Shown one piece after another: positions 32,044 to 41,033 of a DNA stretch of 41,177 bases. The notes under the pieces were generated by a model. It was not told where the DNA came from and searched no databases. It saw only the letters and a program-made list of their open reading frames with translations. Source of the stretch: an uncultured Clostridia bacterium (GTDB lineage: Bacteria; Bacillota; Clostridia; TANB77; CAG-508). Position 1 is the first letter of the stretch, and each line of letters begins with the position of its first letter. The translations under genes were made by a program, and so were the position numbers. The stretch is taken from the NCBI GenBank assembly GCA_948468225.1, contig CAOKHH010000013.1:1-41177 (forward strand), written 5' to 3'.

Positions 32044-33587
32044 ATGTTATCAATAGTAAAATCAATGTCACTTCACGGGCTAGAAGGAAATCTTCTTAAT
32101 GTAGAAGTAGATATCTCTCGGTGGACTTCCAACATGGGCAATTGTAGGACTACCTGATACAAGTGTGCAAGAATCAAAAGAAAGAATAAAATCAGCCATA
32201 AAAAACACAGGACTTAAACTTGAAAGTAGAAGAATAGTAGTAAATCTATCTCCTGCGGATACGAAAAAAGAAGGTTCGATGTATGACCTTCCTATGGCAA
32301 TTGGGATACTTATTGCAAATGGTGACTTAAAAAACAAAAATCTAGATAAAACAGTAATTATAGGAGAACTATCACTTGATGGAAAAGTAAATAAAATAAA
32401 TGGAGTGTTCCCAATAGCACTAGAAGCAAAAAGCTTAGGAATGGATAAGATAATACTTCCAAAAGAAAATGCAAAAGAAGCTTCAATTGTACAAGATATT
32501 GAAGTAATTGGGGTAGAAAGTCTAAAAGATGTAATAGAATATCTAAATGGTGAAAAAGAAATTATTAAAGAAAATATAAATTTAACAGATATATTCTCAT
32601 TAAATACAAAATACCAAGTCGATTTTAGTGATGTAAAGGGTCAAGAAAATGTAAAAAGAGCATTAGAAGTTGCAGCAGCAGGTGGGCACAATATACTCCT
32701 TATCCGGAAGTCCACGGCTCTCGGAAAAACAATGATGGCAAAATGTCTTCCATCAATACTTCCAGACTTAAGCTTAGAAGAGGCACTTGAAATAACTAAA
32801 ATTCATAGTATTGCGGGACTATTAGAAAAGGATATGCCATTGATTACAAAAAGACCATTTAGAGCACCACATCACACAATATCGGGTGCATCGTTAGTTC
32901 GGCGGTGGAAGAGTACCAAAGCCACGGAGAAATAAGCTTATCACATAATGGAGTATTATTTTTAGACGAGTTAACCGAATTTAGTAAACACACACTAGAA
33001 CTTATGAGAGGACCTTTAGAAGATCGGAAAAGTCAGTATAAGTAGAGTAAATGCAAACCTTACATATCCATGCAATTTTATGCTTATAGCTTCAATGAAC
33101 CCATGCCCTTGTGGATACTATGGAGCAAAAGATAAAAACTGCACTTGTTCAAAGATCCGGGATAAGTAAATATATAAATAAAATAAGTGGGCCACTTTTA
33201 GACAGGATAGATATTCACATAGAAGTAGAAGCAGTAGATTATAAAAAGCTAGATAGAGAAGAAAAAGGAGAAACATCTGAAGAAATAAGAAAAAGAGTAA
33301 ACAAAGCAAGAGAAATTGCAAGAGAAAGATATAAAGAATATGGTATATATTCCAATTCAGAGCTTACTCCAAAGTTAATTCAAAAATACTGCAAATTAGG
33401 GAAAAAAGAAAAAGTGGTACTAGAAAATGCTTTTGATAAATTAGGATTTAGTGCAAGAGCATATAGCAGAATACTTAAGCTAGCAAAAACAATAGCAGAT
33501 TTAGACGGAAAAGAAAATATAGAATTAAACCATATAGCAGAAGCTATTAAGTATAGAGATCTTGATCGTAAGTATTGGGGAAATTAA
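32044..33587 (+). CDS. comM: ComM/YifB-family AAA+ protein carrying eight CGGN +1 sites (511 aa after correction)
   Basis: Competence-associated hexameric helicase/Mg-chelatase-like ATPase; ComM promotes branch migration during natural transformation. ATG 32044 follows AAGGAA. Read straight, the gene is broken into pieces. Skipping one C at 32119, 32705, 32715, 32722, 32900, 32925, 33025 and 33158 gives one continuous family-typical protein. It has [20 protein letters not shown] at the start, Walker A IGSPGSGKTM, then [27 protein letters not shown] (Walker B), [32 protein letters not shown] and [12 protein letters not shown]. No stop or other indel remains. Each extra C precedes a conserved Gly. 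The gene is followed by dprA three bases later. Confidence 0.9.
32119..32122 (+). other. CGGN +1 site 1 in comM (CGGT)
   Basis: Follows TCT in frame. Skipping C gives GGT GGA CTT CCA (G-G-L-P), the conserved N-terminal motif of the family. Confidence 0.85.
32705..32725 (+). other. Three CGGN +1 sites inside the ComM Walker A loop
   Basis: CGGA (32705), CGGC (32715) and CGGA (32722), each in frame after the previous skip. Three extra bases cancel, so the plain frame stays open but reads [10 protein letters not shown], destroying the P-loop. Skipping each C gives IGSPGSGKT, an exact Walker A. This triplet is the clearest single piece of evidence that CGGN stands for glycine. Confidence 0.9.
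32900..33161 (+). other. CGGN +1 sites 5 to 8 in comM
   Basis: CGGC at 32900, CGGA at 32925, CGGA at 33025 and CGGG at 33158, all in the frame set by the earlier skips. They restore LVGGGR, KPGEIS, LEDGKV and SKIGIS respectively, the first three being conserved ComM glycines. Confidence 0.85.
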
Positions 33588-33590
33588 AAT

Positions 33591-34488
33591 ATGAAAATTC
33601 AAGAAATAAAAATAAATGACAAAGCATATCCTGAAAGTCTTAAAAAAATCAAAAACCCACCTAAAAAGTTATATGTTATAGGAAATATAGAACTATTAAA
33701 TAGAAAAGGAATTGCAATAGTTGGCTCAAGAAATTGTACAAAAGAGGGAACAAAAAATGCAAGGGTTTTTGGAGCAAATATTGCAAAAGCAGGATTTACT
33801 GTAATAAGCGGAATGGCAAAAGGAATAGATGCATCAGCTCATATTGGTGCATTAGATGTAAAGGGCAAAACAATTGCAGTACTTGGAAATGGACCAAATG
33901 TTATATTTCCATATGAAAACAAGCTAATATATGACAAAATACTGAAACTTCGGTGGGCTAATTGTTAGTGAATACCCAAAAGATACACCTTCACAGTCTG
34001 AGTATTTTAGGCAAAGAAATAGAATAGTAAGTGGACTTAGCCTTGGAGTTTTAATTGTAGAAGCAAAGATAAAAAGTGGAACAGGAATTACAGCAAGATT
34101 TGCTAAAGAACAAGGAAAAGAAATATTTTGCATACCAAATGCACTAGACAACAGAAAGGGAATGGGTACAAATCTTCAAATAAAAAGAGGAGCAACATTG
34201 ATCTTAGAGCCAAAAGACATAATAGAGAGATATACGAAAAAAGAAATAAAACAGATTTCAATTGAAGAATTAGAAAATTTAAATAAAATAACTTTAATTG
34301 ACTTAAGCAAAATAAAGCTAGAATATAGAGAAATATATAGTGTATTAAAAGAAGAATTAAGCCTAAATGAAATAAGCAAAAAAACAGGGATAGAAATAAA
34401 AGAGCTATATGAAAAATTATTTATGATGGAACTAGAAGGACTTATAACAAGTAATAAAAATAAATATAAAGTACGAAAAGAGGAATAG
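33591..34488 (+). CDS. dprA: DprA DNA-processing protein with one CGGN +1 site (298 aa after correction)
   Basis: DprA binds incoming single-stranded DNA and loads RecA during transformation. ATG 33591 directly follows comM. The Rossmann-like core has IAIVGSRNCT, VISGMAKGIDASAHIGAL and TIAVLGNG; the gene then meets CGGT at 33951-33954. Skipping C gives LKLGGLIVSEYPKDTPSQSE, then FRQRNRIVSGLSLGVLIVEA, the conserved central part, and a C-terminal winged-helix-like domain (LKEELSLNEISKKTGIEIKE). Without the skip the frame ends five codons after the site. Corrected length is normal for the family. comM-dprA-yraN is a common Firmicutes cluster. Confidence 0.9.
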
Positions 34489-34489
34489 A

Positions 34490-34852
34490 ATGAACCAAAA
34501 ACAATTAGAAGGAAAACTTGGAGAAAATGAAGCAACAAAATATTTAGAAGATTTAGGATATGAAATAATATGTAACAATTTTAGTTGCATGCAAGGAGAA
34601 ATAGATATAATCGCAAAGGATGGAAGAGAATTAGTATTTGTCGAAGTGAAAACTAGAACTAGTAAAAAATATGGAGAAGCAAAAGAAGCAGTAAATAAAA
34701 ATAAACAGATGCATATTAAAAATGCAGTAAAATATTATTTATACAAAAATAAATTAGAAAATGCGTTAGTTAGAATAGATGTGATAGAAGTTTACTTAAA
34801 AAAAGAAGTGATAATAATTAATCACATAAAACAGGCAGTAGACGAAATATAA
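34490..34852 (+). CDS. yraN: YraN / UPF0102 family nuclease-like protein (120 aa)
   Basis: The start GKLGENEATKYLEDLGYEII and the core MQGEIDIIAKDGRELVFVEV followed by KTR match UPF0102, which has a restriction-endonuclease-like D-x(n)-E-x-K centre. Function is not firmly known. It sits one base after dprA. It has no CGG codon and is intact, unlike its two operon neighbours. Confidence 0.88.
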   Translation: MNQKQLEGKLGENEATKYLEDLGYEIICNNFSCMQGEIDIIAKDGRELVFVEVKTRTSKKYGEAKEAVNKNKQMHIKNAVKYYLYKNKLENALVRIDVIEVYLKKEVIIINHIKQAVDEI

Positions 34853-34962
34853 AATTTACATAAAAATACAGAAATAAAAAAATCTTCAAAGACTGTAAGT
34901 ATTAAGACGAGCGAAATTTACATAAAACATTTGCTAAAATAACAAAAATATTTAAAAATCAC

Positions 34963-34991
34963 TTGAAAAAAAACCCAAAATATGGTATCAT
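34963..34991 (+). promoter_or_regulatory. Promoter for the transglutaminase-like gene
   Basis: TTGAAA (34963-34968), 17-base spacer, TATCAT (34986-34991) preceded by TG (extended -10). Lies 35 bases before ATG 35026. The AT-rich gap upstream (34853-34962) repeats AAATTTACATAAAA twice and otherwise shows nothing. Confidence 0.6.
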
Positions 34992-35025
34992 AAATATAGT
35001 TTGAAAATTTAGAAAGGAAGATATC

Positions 35026-36145
35026 ATGGGAGATAAAATTGCAAATGTGTTAATTATATTCATTATGGTTATAATACTTGGACTTCGGTGGAATATATTA
35101 TGCTAAAGTTACAGGAAGTTACAATCATGCAGTAGAAGATAGCGAGAGAATGGGAAGCCTAGTTGAAAATGAACTAAATGAAGATAATAAAGAAATAAAT
35201 GATACTTCGGATGAAAGCAGACAAACAATTGGTGGAGTGGAAGTTAGCTCTGAAATTTATAGCAAAAATGCAAATTCTGGATATAAATATAACAATAGAT
35301 ATTATTACAACAGCTTAAGCGAAGAAGCAAAAGCTATATATGATACAATTGTTAACAATATAGATAAACTAAAGAATGGAAATATAAGAATAGATATAGA
35401 CTATGACTTCAGCAAACTTTTAAATAATGGAAACGGTCAAGATACTTTAAATGATTATTATGAAGATGCAATAAATGCAATAAACCTAGATGTGCCAAAT
35501 TTATTTTACTTAGATTTTTCTAAAATGTGGCTAAGAGTTGAAAGAAAATCAAATATATTTGGAACAAAATATAAGTTATACATAGATTCAGGAGAAAACG
35601 AAAATTATTTCTCAAAAGGATTTACTTCAAATACACAAGTTGAAATAGCAGAAAGTCAAGTAGAAATTGCCAAAAATCAGGTAAAGGCAGTATTAAATGG
35701 AACAAATTATGATAAAATAAAATCATTACATGATTGGTTAATAGATTATATGGAATATGATGCTACAGCTGTTAATAAAGCTTCTGTGTATGGTGCATTA
35801 ATAGAAAAAAGAGGAGTATGCGAAAGCTATGCTAGAACATATAAATATATATTAGATGAACTTGGAATAGAAAATATACTAGCTACGGGAACTGCAACAA
35901 ACTCGAGCGGAAGAACAGAAGACCATATGTGGAACTATGTTAAACTAGATGGGAAATGGTATGCAGTAGATACTACTTGGGATGACCCAATAATATTAGG
36001 GGGAGGAACTCCAAGTAACGAAGTAAAACATAGATATTTTTTAAAGGGAAGCGTAGATTTCTTTAAAAATCATACAGAAAAATTAACAATATCACCAAGT
36101 GGTAAAATATTTGCACTTCCAAAACTTGAATCAAATAATTATTAA
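35026..36145 (+). CDS. Membrane-anchored transglutaminase-like protein with one CGGN +1 site (372 aa after correction)
   Basis: ATG 35026 follows AAAGGAAG. The N-terminus is a signal anchor (NVLIIFIMVIILGLGGIYYA) interrupted by CGGT at 35086-35089. Skipping C joins the anchor to the long downstream frame, which otherwise would lack a start and export signal. The C-terminal half has the transglutaminase-like triad: Cys in KRGVCESYARTYKYILDELG, His in RTEDHMWNYVKLDGKWYAVD and Asp in VDTTWDDP. It is likely an extracytoplasmic protease or cross-linking-type enzyme of the cell envelope. Substrate unknown. Confidence 0.85.
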
Positions 36146-36213
36146 TTAAAATTAGTATAAAAATAGCTATGCTTGTAAATAATACTAAAAAAGGAAGGAA
36201 TTGATTTAGTATT

Positions 36214-36796
36214 ATGAAAAGCAAAGCTATTTTTATTTTATTGATAATTGTATTATTCTTTAGCGCTGCATATATGCGGATTAAAGATTGGACAAAAGGA
36301 GCAAGAACCAAAGGAAGAAGAAGCAACACTCTTAAGTCAAGAAGAAGAAAATATTGTAGAAGAGGAAAAACTTATAGAAACAGATGCGAATGAAATAAAA
36401 GTTACACCAAACACTTTGCTAATCTTAAAAAGGTCTTATACAGATTGTGGACATACAATAGTAAACAGTGCTGAGATTCCAGAAGAAATGATAAATTTAA
36501 CTGAAAAAGAAGTAGAAAAAGGATATTCAAATTGGAAAATAGAGAAATTTACAAAAGAAGAAATTATATTAGGAAAAGAATTAGATAGTTTTTGTGGAGA
36601 ACATTATTTATTAATAGAAGAAGAAGGAAGAGTTTTAATATATTCATTAGATGAAGCGGGAAATAAAACGCTAGAAGAAAATACAGATATTGCATTTGAA
36701 TATCTTCCAGAAACAGATAAAATAATAATCAAAAATGGTATATATGTTTATGGAAGAGAAGAATTAAGCAGAATAAAAGAAGATTTTGAATCATAA
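36214..36796 (+). CDS. BofC C-terminal-domain-like exported protein with one CGGN +1 site (193 aa after correction)
   Basis: ATG 36214 follows AAGGAAGG. The N-terminal signal anchor (KAIFILLIIVLFFSAAYM) runs into CGGA at 36277-36280; skipping C gives YMGLKIGQKEQE and continues. The C-terminal half (LDSFCGEHYLLIEEEGRVLI, then LPETDKIIIKNGIYVYGREE) resembles the BofC C-terminal domain, known in spore formers as a secreted inhibitor in the SigK checkpoint. Here BofC identity is not certain because related domains occur in other exported proteins. A possible inverted repeat (AAAATAGCT near 36158 and AGCTATTTT near 36228) surrounds the start. Confidence 0.7.
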
Positions 36797-36803
36797 TAAC
36801 AAT

Positions 36804-36846
36804 AAAAAACCACCGAAGATTAGCCTTAAATCTGGTGGTTTTTTTA
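36804..36846. terminator. Bidirectional terminator between convergent genes
   Basis: AAAAACCACC ... GGTGGTTTTT with an inner AGATT/AATCT pairing. T tract on the plus side and A tract on the other allow termination of both the plus gene and the minus gene at 36852-37694. Confidence 0.85.
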
Positions 36847-36851
36847 TATAA

Positions 36852-37694
36852 TCATTTAATATAAACAATATCTTTATCAGATGTAAATGCATTATTTCCA
36901 TATGCATAAATAATGTATATACTTGAATTTGGACCTAAGAAATAATTATTAGAATTTTCTACTTTATATATATCATTATTAATATTTCTTTTATATGAAT
37001 CATAACCTAAAGAAGATAAGCTATTAGAATGATTTATCGCATTTTCTATAGTATTATGAATTTCATTTTGCACATCACCTGTACTTAAATTTCTAATTTC
37101 AAGCATTTCATTCAAAGAAACTTTTTGATTTGTAGAAATATTATAAGTATAAGCTTTTATAATCACTCTTTGACTATTTGAACCTTCTTTAAGGGTTGCT
37201 TTTATAAGAAGAGATAAAATATTTTCGTTTAAATAAGCTGTATAAGAAACATTATAGATAGTATTTTCAGAGACTTCTTCTTCAGCCTTATCCAATATAT
37301 TAGTTATTTTACCATAAAAAGTATTAAGGATTTCTCTATCTATATTTACAAAGGTTTCATTATTAATATTTATTAAAGGAATACTTGCTTGAATTTCATA
37401 TTTACCCTCATATATCTCATTTAAAGTATATGAAGTATAAACAATATCCTTTGTATTATCTAACTTAGAAGCGAAATTTGATGTATTATCATATCCTTGC
37501 AGATTCACCTTATTATCAAACAATTCATCAAATTTAACATCACTTGCTACAGGTGGAGGAGTCTCTTCTGTAATACCTTTAAAAGGTTTTACAAAGACTT
37601 CATAATATACGCCATATAAAAGAGCTATTACGCAAATTGCAATAATTATAATAAAGCAAATATTTCTAGCATTCATTTCAAATTTTATTTTCAT
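36852..37694 (-). CDS. Exported or membrane-anchored protein of unknown function (280 aa)
   Basis: On the minus strand, AAGGAGAA precedes the ATG at 37694. One N-terminal membrane segment (NICFIIIIAICVIALLYGVY) is followed by a proline-rich linker (EETPPPVASD) and a soluble extracytoplasmic domain. The domain is rich in N, Y and T (IPLININNETFVNIDREILN, then AYTYNISTNQKVSLNEMLEI). It resembles the RsiV/DUF3298-type or DUF4163-type domains of envelope proteins, but I cannot assign it firmly. No CGG codon in frame. Confidence 0.7.
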   Translation of the reverse strand: MKIKFEMNARNICFIIIIAICVIALLYGVYYEVFVKPFKGITEETPPPVASDVKFDELFDNKVNLQGYDNTSNFASKLDNTKDIVYTSYTLNEIYEGKYEIQASIPLININNETFVNIDREILNTFYGKITNILDKAEEEVSENTIYNVSYTAYLNENILSLLIKATLKEGSNSQRVIIKAYTYNISTNQKVSLNEMLEIRNLSTGDVQNEIHNTIENAINHSNSLSSLGYDSYKRNINNDIYKVENSNNYFLGPNSSIYIIYAYGNNAFTSDKDIVYIK

Positions 37695-37765
37695 TTGATT
37701 TCTCCTTGAATTACAAATTTTTTTATTTTTTCCATTATAACATACTTTAAAATTTAATGCAAAAC

Positions 37766-37794
37766 TTGACTTTTAGCATAGTTTGATGTATTAT
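37766..37794 (+). promoter_or_regulatory. Promoter for the ClpE-like gene
   Basis: TTGACT (37766-37771), 17-base spacer, TATTAT (37789-37794). No clear CtsR heptad pair is present. Confidence 0.7.
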
Positions 37795-37830
37795 TAATAG
37801 ATATAATTAGAGCAAAAGGAGGAAGCATTT

Positions 37831-40104
37831 ATGCTATGTTCAGTATGTAAAAAAGAGCAAGCAGTAATCTTTATACATGACCCAAATTCAAAAAATGCCG
37901 GAAGTGCAACAGGGTATTGCTTAAGCTGTGCTAGAGAAAAAGGAATAAATCCTTTGCAATCAGTACTTGGAGATAATAATATAGATTTAAATAATGTTGC
38001 AGAACAATTTGAAGCAATGTTTAACAATATATCAAATAACATGGAACTATCAGATATGGACTTTGAAGAACAGTCTGAAAATATGGTCCCAATAGGAGCA
38101 ATAATTGGAAATATATTTAATGGAAGTGAACCAGAAAGTAAAACATCAGGAAATAATAAGAAAGTAAAGGTTGATAAAAAGCCTAAAGAAAAAAAGAGAA
38201 AATTTCTAGATACTTTTGGAACAAATTTAACAAACAAAGCAATGAATAATGAACTAGATGCAGTAATAGGAAGAAATATTGAAATAAAAAGAATAATACA
38301 AATATTAAATAGACGTACAAAAAACAATCCATGTTTAATTGGAGAACCAGGTGTTGGAAAAACTGCAATAGCACAGGGACTTGCAATTGCAATTGCAAAT
38401 AAACAAGTTCCGGCAAAACTTTTAAATAAAGAAGTGTATCTTTTAGATATGACATCAGTTGTTGCAGGAACACAATTTAGAGGTCAATTTGAATCTAGAA
38501 TGAAGGGCATTATTGATGAATGCAAACAGCTTAAAAGCATTATCTTAGTTATAGATGAAGTACATGGTATAGTAGGAGCAGGAGATGGAGACAATGCCAT
38601 GAACGCTGCAAATATTTTAAAGCCTGCACTTGCAAATGGAGAAATACAGCTAATTGGAACAACAACACTTAAAGAATATAGAAAATATATAGAAAAAGAC
38701 CCTGCACTTGAGAGAAGATTTCAGACAGTAATGGTTGAAGAGCCAAATATAGATAGTGCGGTAGAAATAATTTCAGGAATAAAAAAATACTATGAGGAAT
38801 TCCATAAAGTTAAAATTTCAAACGAGGTTATAAGAAAAACTGTTGTTATGTCAGAAAAATATATACACGATAGATTTTTACCAGACAAAGCAATAGATAT
38901 TTTAGACGAAGCATGTTCTAGAATAAACCTTGACAATAAAGATTTATACAAATTAGAACTATTAAAAAATGAACTTAAATTAGTACAAGATGAAAAAAAT
39001 GAAGCAGCACAAGCAGATTCAACAGAAGACTATCAAAAGGCAGCAGACCTAAAAACACGTGAGTGCAAGTTAATTGAAGAAATTGAAAAAATAAATAAAA
39101 GCTTAAAACTAAAAGAAGTTACCGTTCAAGATATTGCAGAAGTTATTGAACACTGGACAAAAATTCCAGTGACAAAAATTACTGAAGAAGAAACAGAAAA
39201 ACTCTTAAATCTAGAAGGAAATCTTCATAAGAAAATTATAGGACAAAATAGTGCAGTAAGTAGTGTGTCAAGAGCAATAAGAAGAAATAGAGCAGGATTA
39301 AAATCGAGCAAAAGACCACCATCATTTTTATTTGTTGGACCTACAGGCGTTGGAAAAACTGAACTTGCTAAAGCTCTTGCTTTTGAAATGTTCGGGGATA
39401 GAGATGCGATAATTAGAGTAGATATGTCTGAATATATGGAATCACATTCTACATCTAAGCTAATTGGATCGCCTCCAGGATATGTAGGATACGATGATGC
39501 AGGACAGCTTACAGAAAAGGTTAAGAGAAAACCATATTCAATTGTACTTTTAGACGAGATAGAAAAAGCACATCCAGATGTATTTAATATTTTACTTCAG
39601 GTATTAGACGATGGGAAACTTACAGATTCACAAGGAAATGCAGTAAGCTTTGAAAATACAATAATAATAATGACATCAAATGCAGGTTCTAACTTAAATA
39701 ACAATTCTATTGGATTTGGAAAGCAAACAGTAGATTCAAATAAAATATTAGATAGCCTAAAAGATACTTTTAGACCTGAATTTTTAAATAGAATTGACGA
39801 AACGATTGTATTTGATAGCTTAACAAAAGAAGAATTAATTAAGATTATAGACCTAATGCTTGCGGACACAAAAAAAGCACTTGATGAAAAAAATATAACT
39901 ATCGAAATTTCAACAAAAGCTAAAGAATATTTGATTGATAAAGGAACAGACTTAAAATATGGAGCAAGGCCTTTAAGACGTGCAATACAGAGATACATAG
40001 AAGACGAACTATCTGAGAAAATTTTAAAATCAGAAATAAAAAATGGGGATAATGTTAATATTAAATTAGAAAAAGATACATTAACTTTTAATGTAAAATC
40101 TTAA
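37831..40104 (+). CDS. clpE: ClpE-like AAA+ protease ATPase with N-terminal zinc finger (757 aa)
   Basis: AAAGGAGGAAG precedes ATG 37831. The N-terminus has a four-Cys zinc finger (C3, C6, C30, C33) in place of the ClpC N-domain, as in ClpE. Two AAA+ modules follow: Walker A GEPGVGKT near 170-177 with the Walker B of LVIDEVHGIVGAG, and Walker A GPTGVGKT near 504-511 with LLDEIEKAHPDVFN. A UVR-like coiled linker (ADLKTRECKLIEEIEKINK) lies between them, and the C-terminus is of the D2-small type (KYGARPLRRAIQRYIEDELS). It unfolds proteins for ClpP. The gene has many Gly codons but no in-frame CGG. It is the longest host control against the frameshift pattern. Confidence 0.9.
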   Translation: MLCSVCKKEQAVIFIHDPNSKNAGSATGYCLSCAREKGINPLQSVLGDNNIDLNNVAEQFEAMFNNISNNMELSDMDFEEQSENMVPIGAIIGNIFNGSEPESKTSGNNKKVKVDKKPKEKKRKFLDTFGTNLTNKAMNNELDAVIGRNIEIKRIIQILNRRTKNNPCLIGEPGVGKTAIAQGLAIAIANKQVPAKLLNKEVYLLDMTSVVAGTQFRGQFESRMKGIIDECKQLKSIILVIDEVHGIVGAGDGDNAMNAANILKPALANGEIQLIGTTTLKEYRKYIEKDPALERRFQTVMVEEPNIDSAVEIISGIKKYYEEFHKVKISNEVIRKTVVMSEKYIHDRFLPDKAIDILDEACSRINLDNKDLYKLELLKNELKLVQDEKNEAAQADSTEDYQKAADLKTRECKLIEEIEKINKSLKLKEVTVQDIAEVIEHWTKIPVTKITEEETEKLLNLEGNLHKKIIGQNSAVSSVSRAIRRNRAGLKSSKRPPSFLFVGPTGVGKTELAKALAFEMFGDRDAIIRVDMSEYMESHSTSKLIGSPPGYVGYDDAGQLTEKVKRKPYSIVLLDEIEKAHPDVFNILLQVLDDGKLTDSQGNAVSFENTIIIMTSNAGSNLNNNSIGFGKQTVDSNKILDSLKDTFRPEFLNRIDETIVFDSLTKEELIKIIDLMLADTKKALDEKNITIEISTKAKEYLIDKGTDLKYGARPLRRAIQRYIEDELSEKILKSEIKNGDNVNIKLEKDTLTFNVKS

Positions 40105-40124
40105 AAAAATTGGAGGAAAAAAAC

Positions 40125-40698
40125 ATGCTTAAATATGTACCAAATATTTTAACCTTAATTAGATTTATATTAATAGCACCAATTGTAGTAGCAATTGCAA
40201 ATGAGAGTTTTATAATAGCAGTAATATTTTTAATTATCTCTGGAATAACCGACGTTTTAGATGGTTGGATTGCAAGAAAGTTTAATTTTATAACAGATTT
40301 TGGAAAACTTATGGATCCATTTGCAGATAAAGCAACACAGATTGCAATTTTAGTAACACTTGCAGTAAAAGGAATAATTCCATTTTGGATACTTGCAGTA
40401 GTAGTTATAAAAGAATTTGCGATGATATCACGGAGCTTCATTTCTTTATGGAAAAGAACTTGTTGTATCAAGTAGATGGTATGGAAAGCTTGCAACAGTA
40501 CTATTTTATATAGCAATTGCATGTTCATTACTTATTAGATATCTAAATAGCAATATATTAGAAACACCTATGCATGACTTTTCTATATATATTTATTGCA
40601 TAGCTCTTTTAAGTACAATATATGCTCTTGTAATGTACTTCAGAGCATTCAATATGCAAAAGTATATAAAAGATGAGAAGAAAAAATTAACAGATTAA
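40125..40698 (+). CDS. pgsA: CDP-diacylglycerol-glycerol-3-phosphate 3-phosphatidyltransferase with one CGGN +1 site (190 aa after correction)
   Basis: PgsA makes phosphatidylglycerolphosphate from CDP-diacylglycerol and glycerol-3-phosphate in the membrane and is usually essential. I chose ATG 40125, with GGAGG at 40112-40116. The CDP-alcohol transferase motif is complete in DGWIARKFNFITDFGKLMDP plus FADK. The frame meets CGGA at 40431-40434 in IKEFAMIS. Skipping C gives MISGASFLYGKELVVSSRWY, then GKLATVLFYIAIACSLLI, the expected later helices, ending at TAA 40698. Without the skip the protein stops 14 codons later, having lost the last membrane helices. An essential gene with this interruption argues for a working bypass. 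Confidence 0.88.
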
Positions 40699-40724
40699 AT
40701 AGATATAATAAAAAAATAATAAAT

Positions 40725-40779
40725 AAAAAATGTGAAACAAAGCTCTAAAAAATGACGAAAAATGTTTCACATTTTTTAT
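40725..40779 (+). terminator. Terminator after pgsA
   Basis: A perfect 15-bp stem (AAAAAATGTGAAACA 40725-40739 with TGTTTCACATTTTTT 40763-40777) and a 23-base loop. It also ends the convergent XRE gene. Confidence 0.85.
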
Positions 40780-40783
40780 TTTT

Positions 40784-40993
40784 TTACCTATTAACAAATA
40801 AAGAATTAGGCTCGCATTCTAATATTTTACACAATTTATCTATATTATCATATTTAATGGATTTTGTTTTATTACTGACAAGATTATTAAAGTTAGTATA
40901 AGATATGGGGGAAAAATTATTAAGTTCATTAAAAAGCCAGTATTTTGATTTTCTTTTTTGTTTTAATAATTCTAGTACATTTAATTCTATCAT
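40784..40993 (-). CDS. XRE-family regulator (69 aa)
   Basis: I chose the ATG at 40993, with GGAGGTATTGTT before it; the upstream in-frame ATG at 41026 has no site. The product (MIELNVLELLKQKRKSKYWL, then SIKYDNIDKLCKILECEPNS) is a Cro/CI-type helix-turn-helix and resembles the prophage XRE at 30938-31150 in both halves (K-S/T-KYW near the start, I-K-D-DK-C-IL-CEP at the end). It is an orphan regulator next to pgsA. Confidence 0.8.
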   Translation of the reverse strand: MIELNVLELLKQKRKSKYWLFNELNNFSPISYTNFNNLVSNKTKSIKYDNIDKLCKILECEPNSLFVNR

Positions 40994-41033
40994 AACAATA
41001 CCTCCAAGCAATAATATTGTATACAAGAAATCA

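Noticed and set aside
32044..33587. comM as an ordinary decaying pseudogene
   Set aside because: All eight lesions are the same one-base C insertion before Gly codons, and no other indel or stop remains after skipping them. Normal decay gives mixed lesions.
37741..37830. CtsR operator before the ClpE-like gene
   Set aside because: TTGACTTTTAGCATAGTTTGA resembles part of a CtsR heptad repeat, but spacing and second heptad do not fit. I could not support it.
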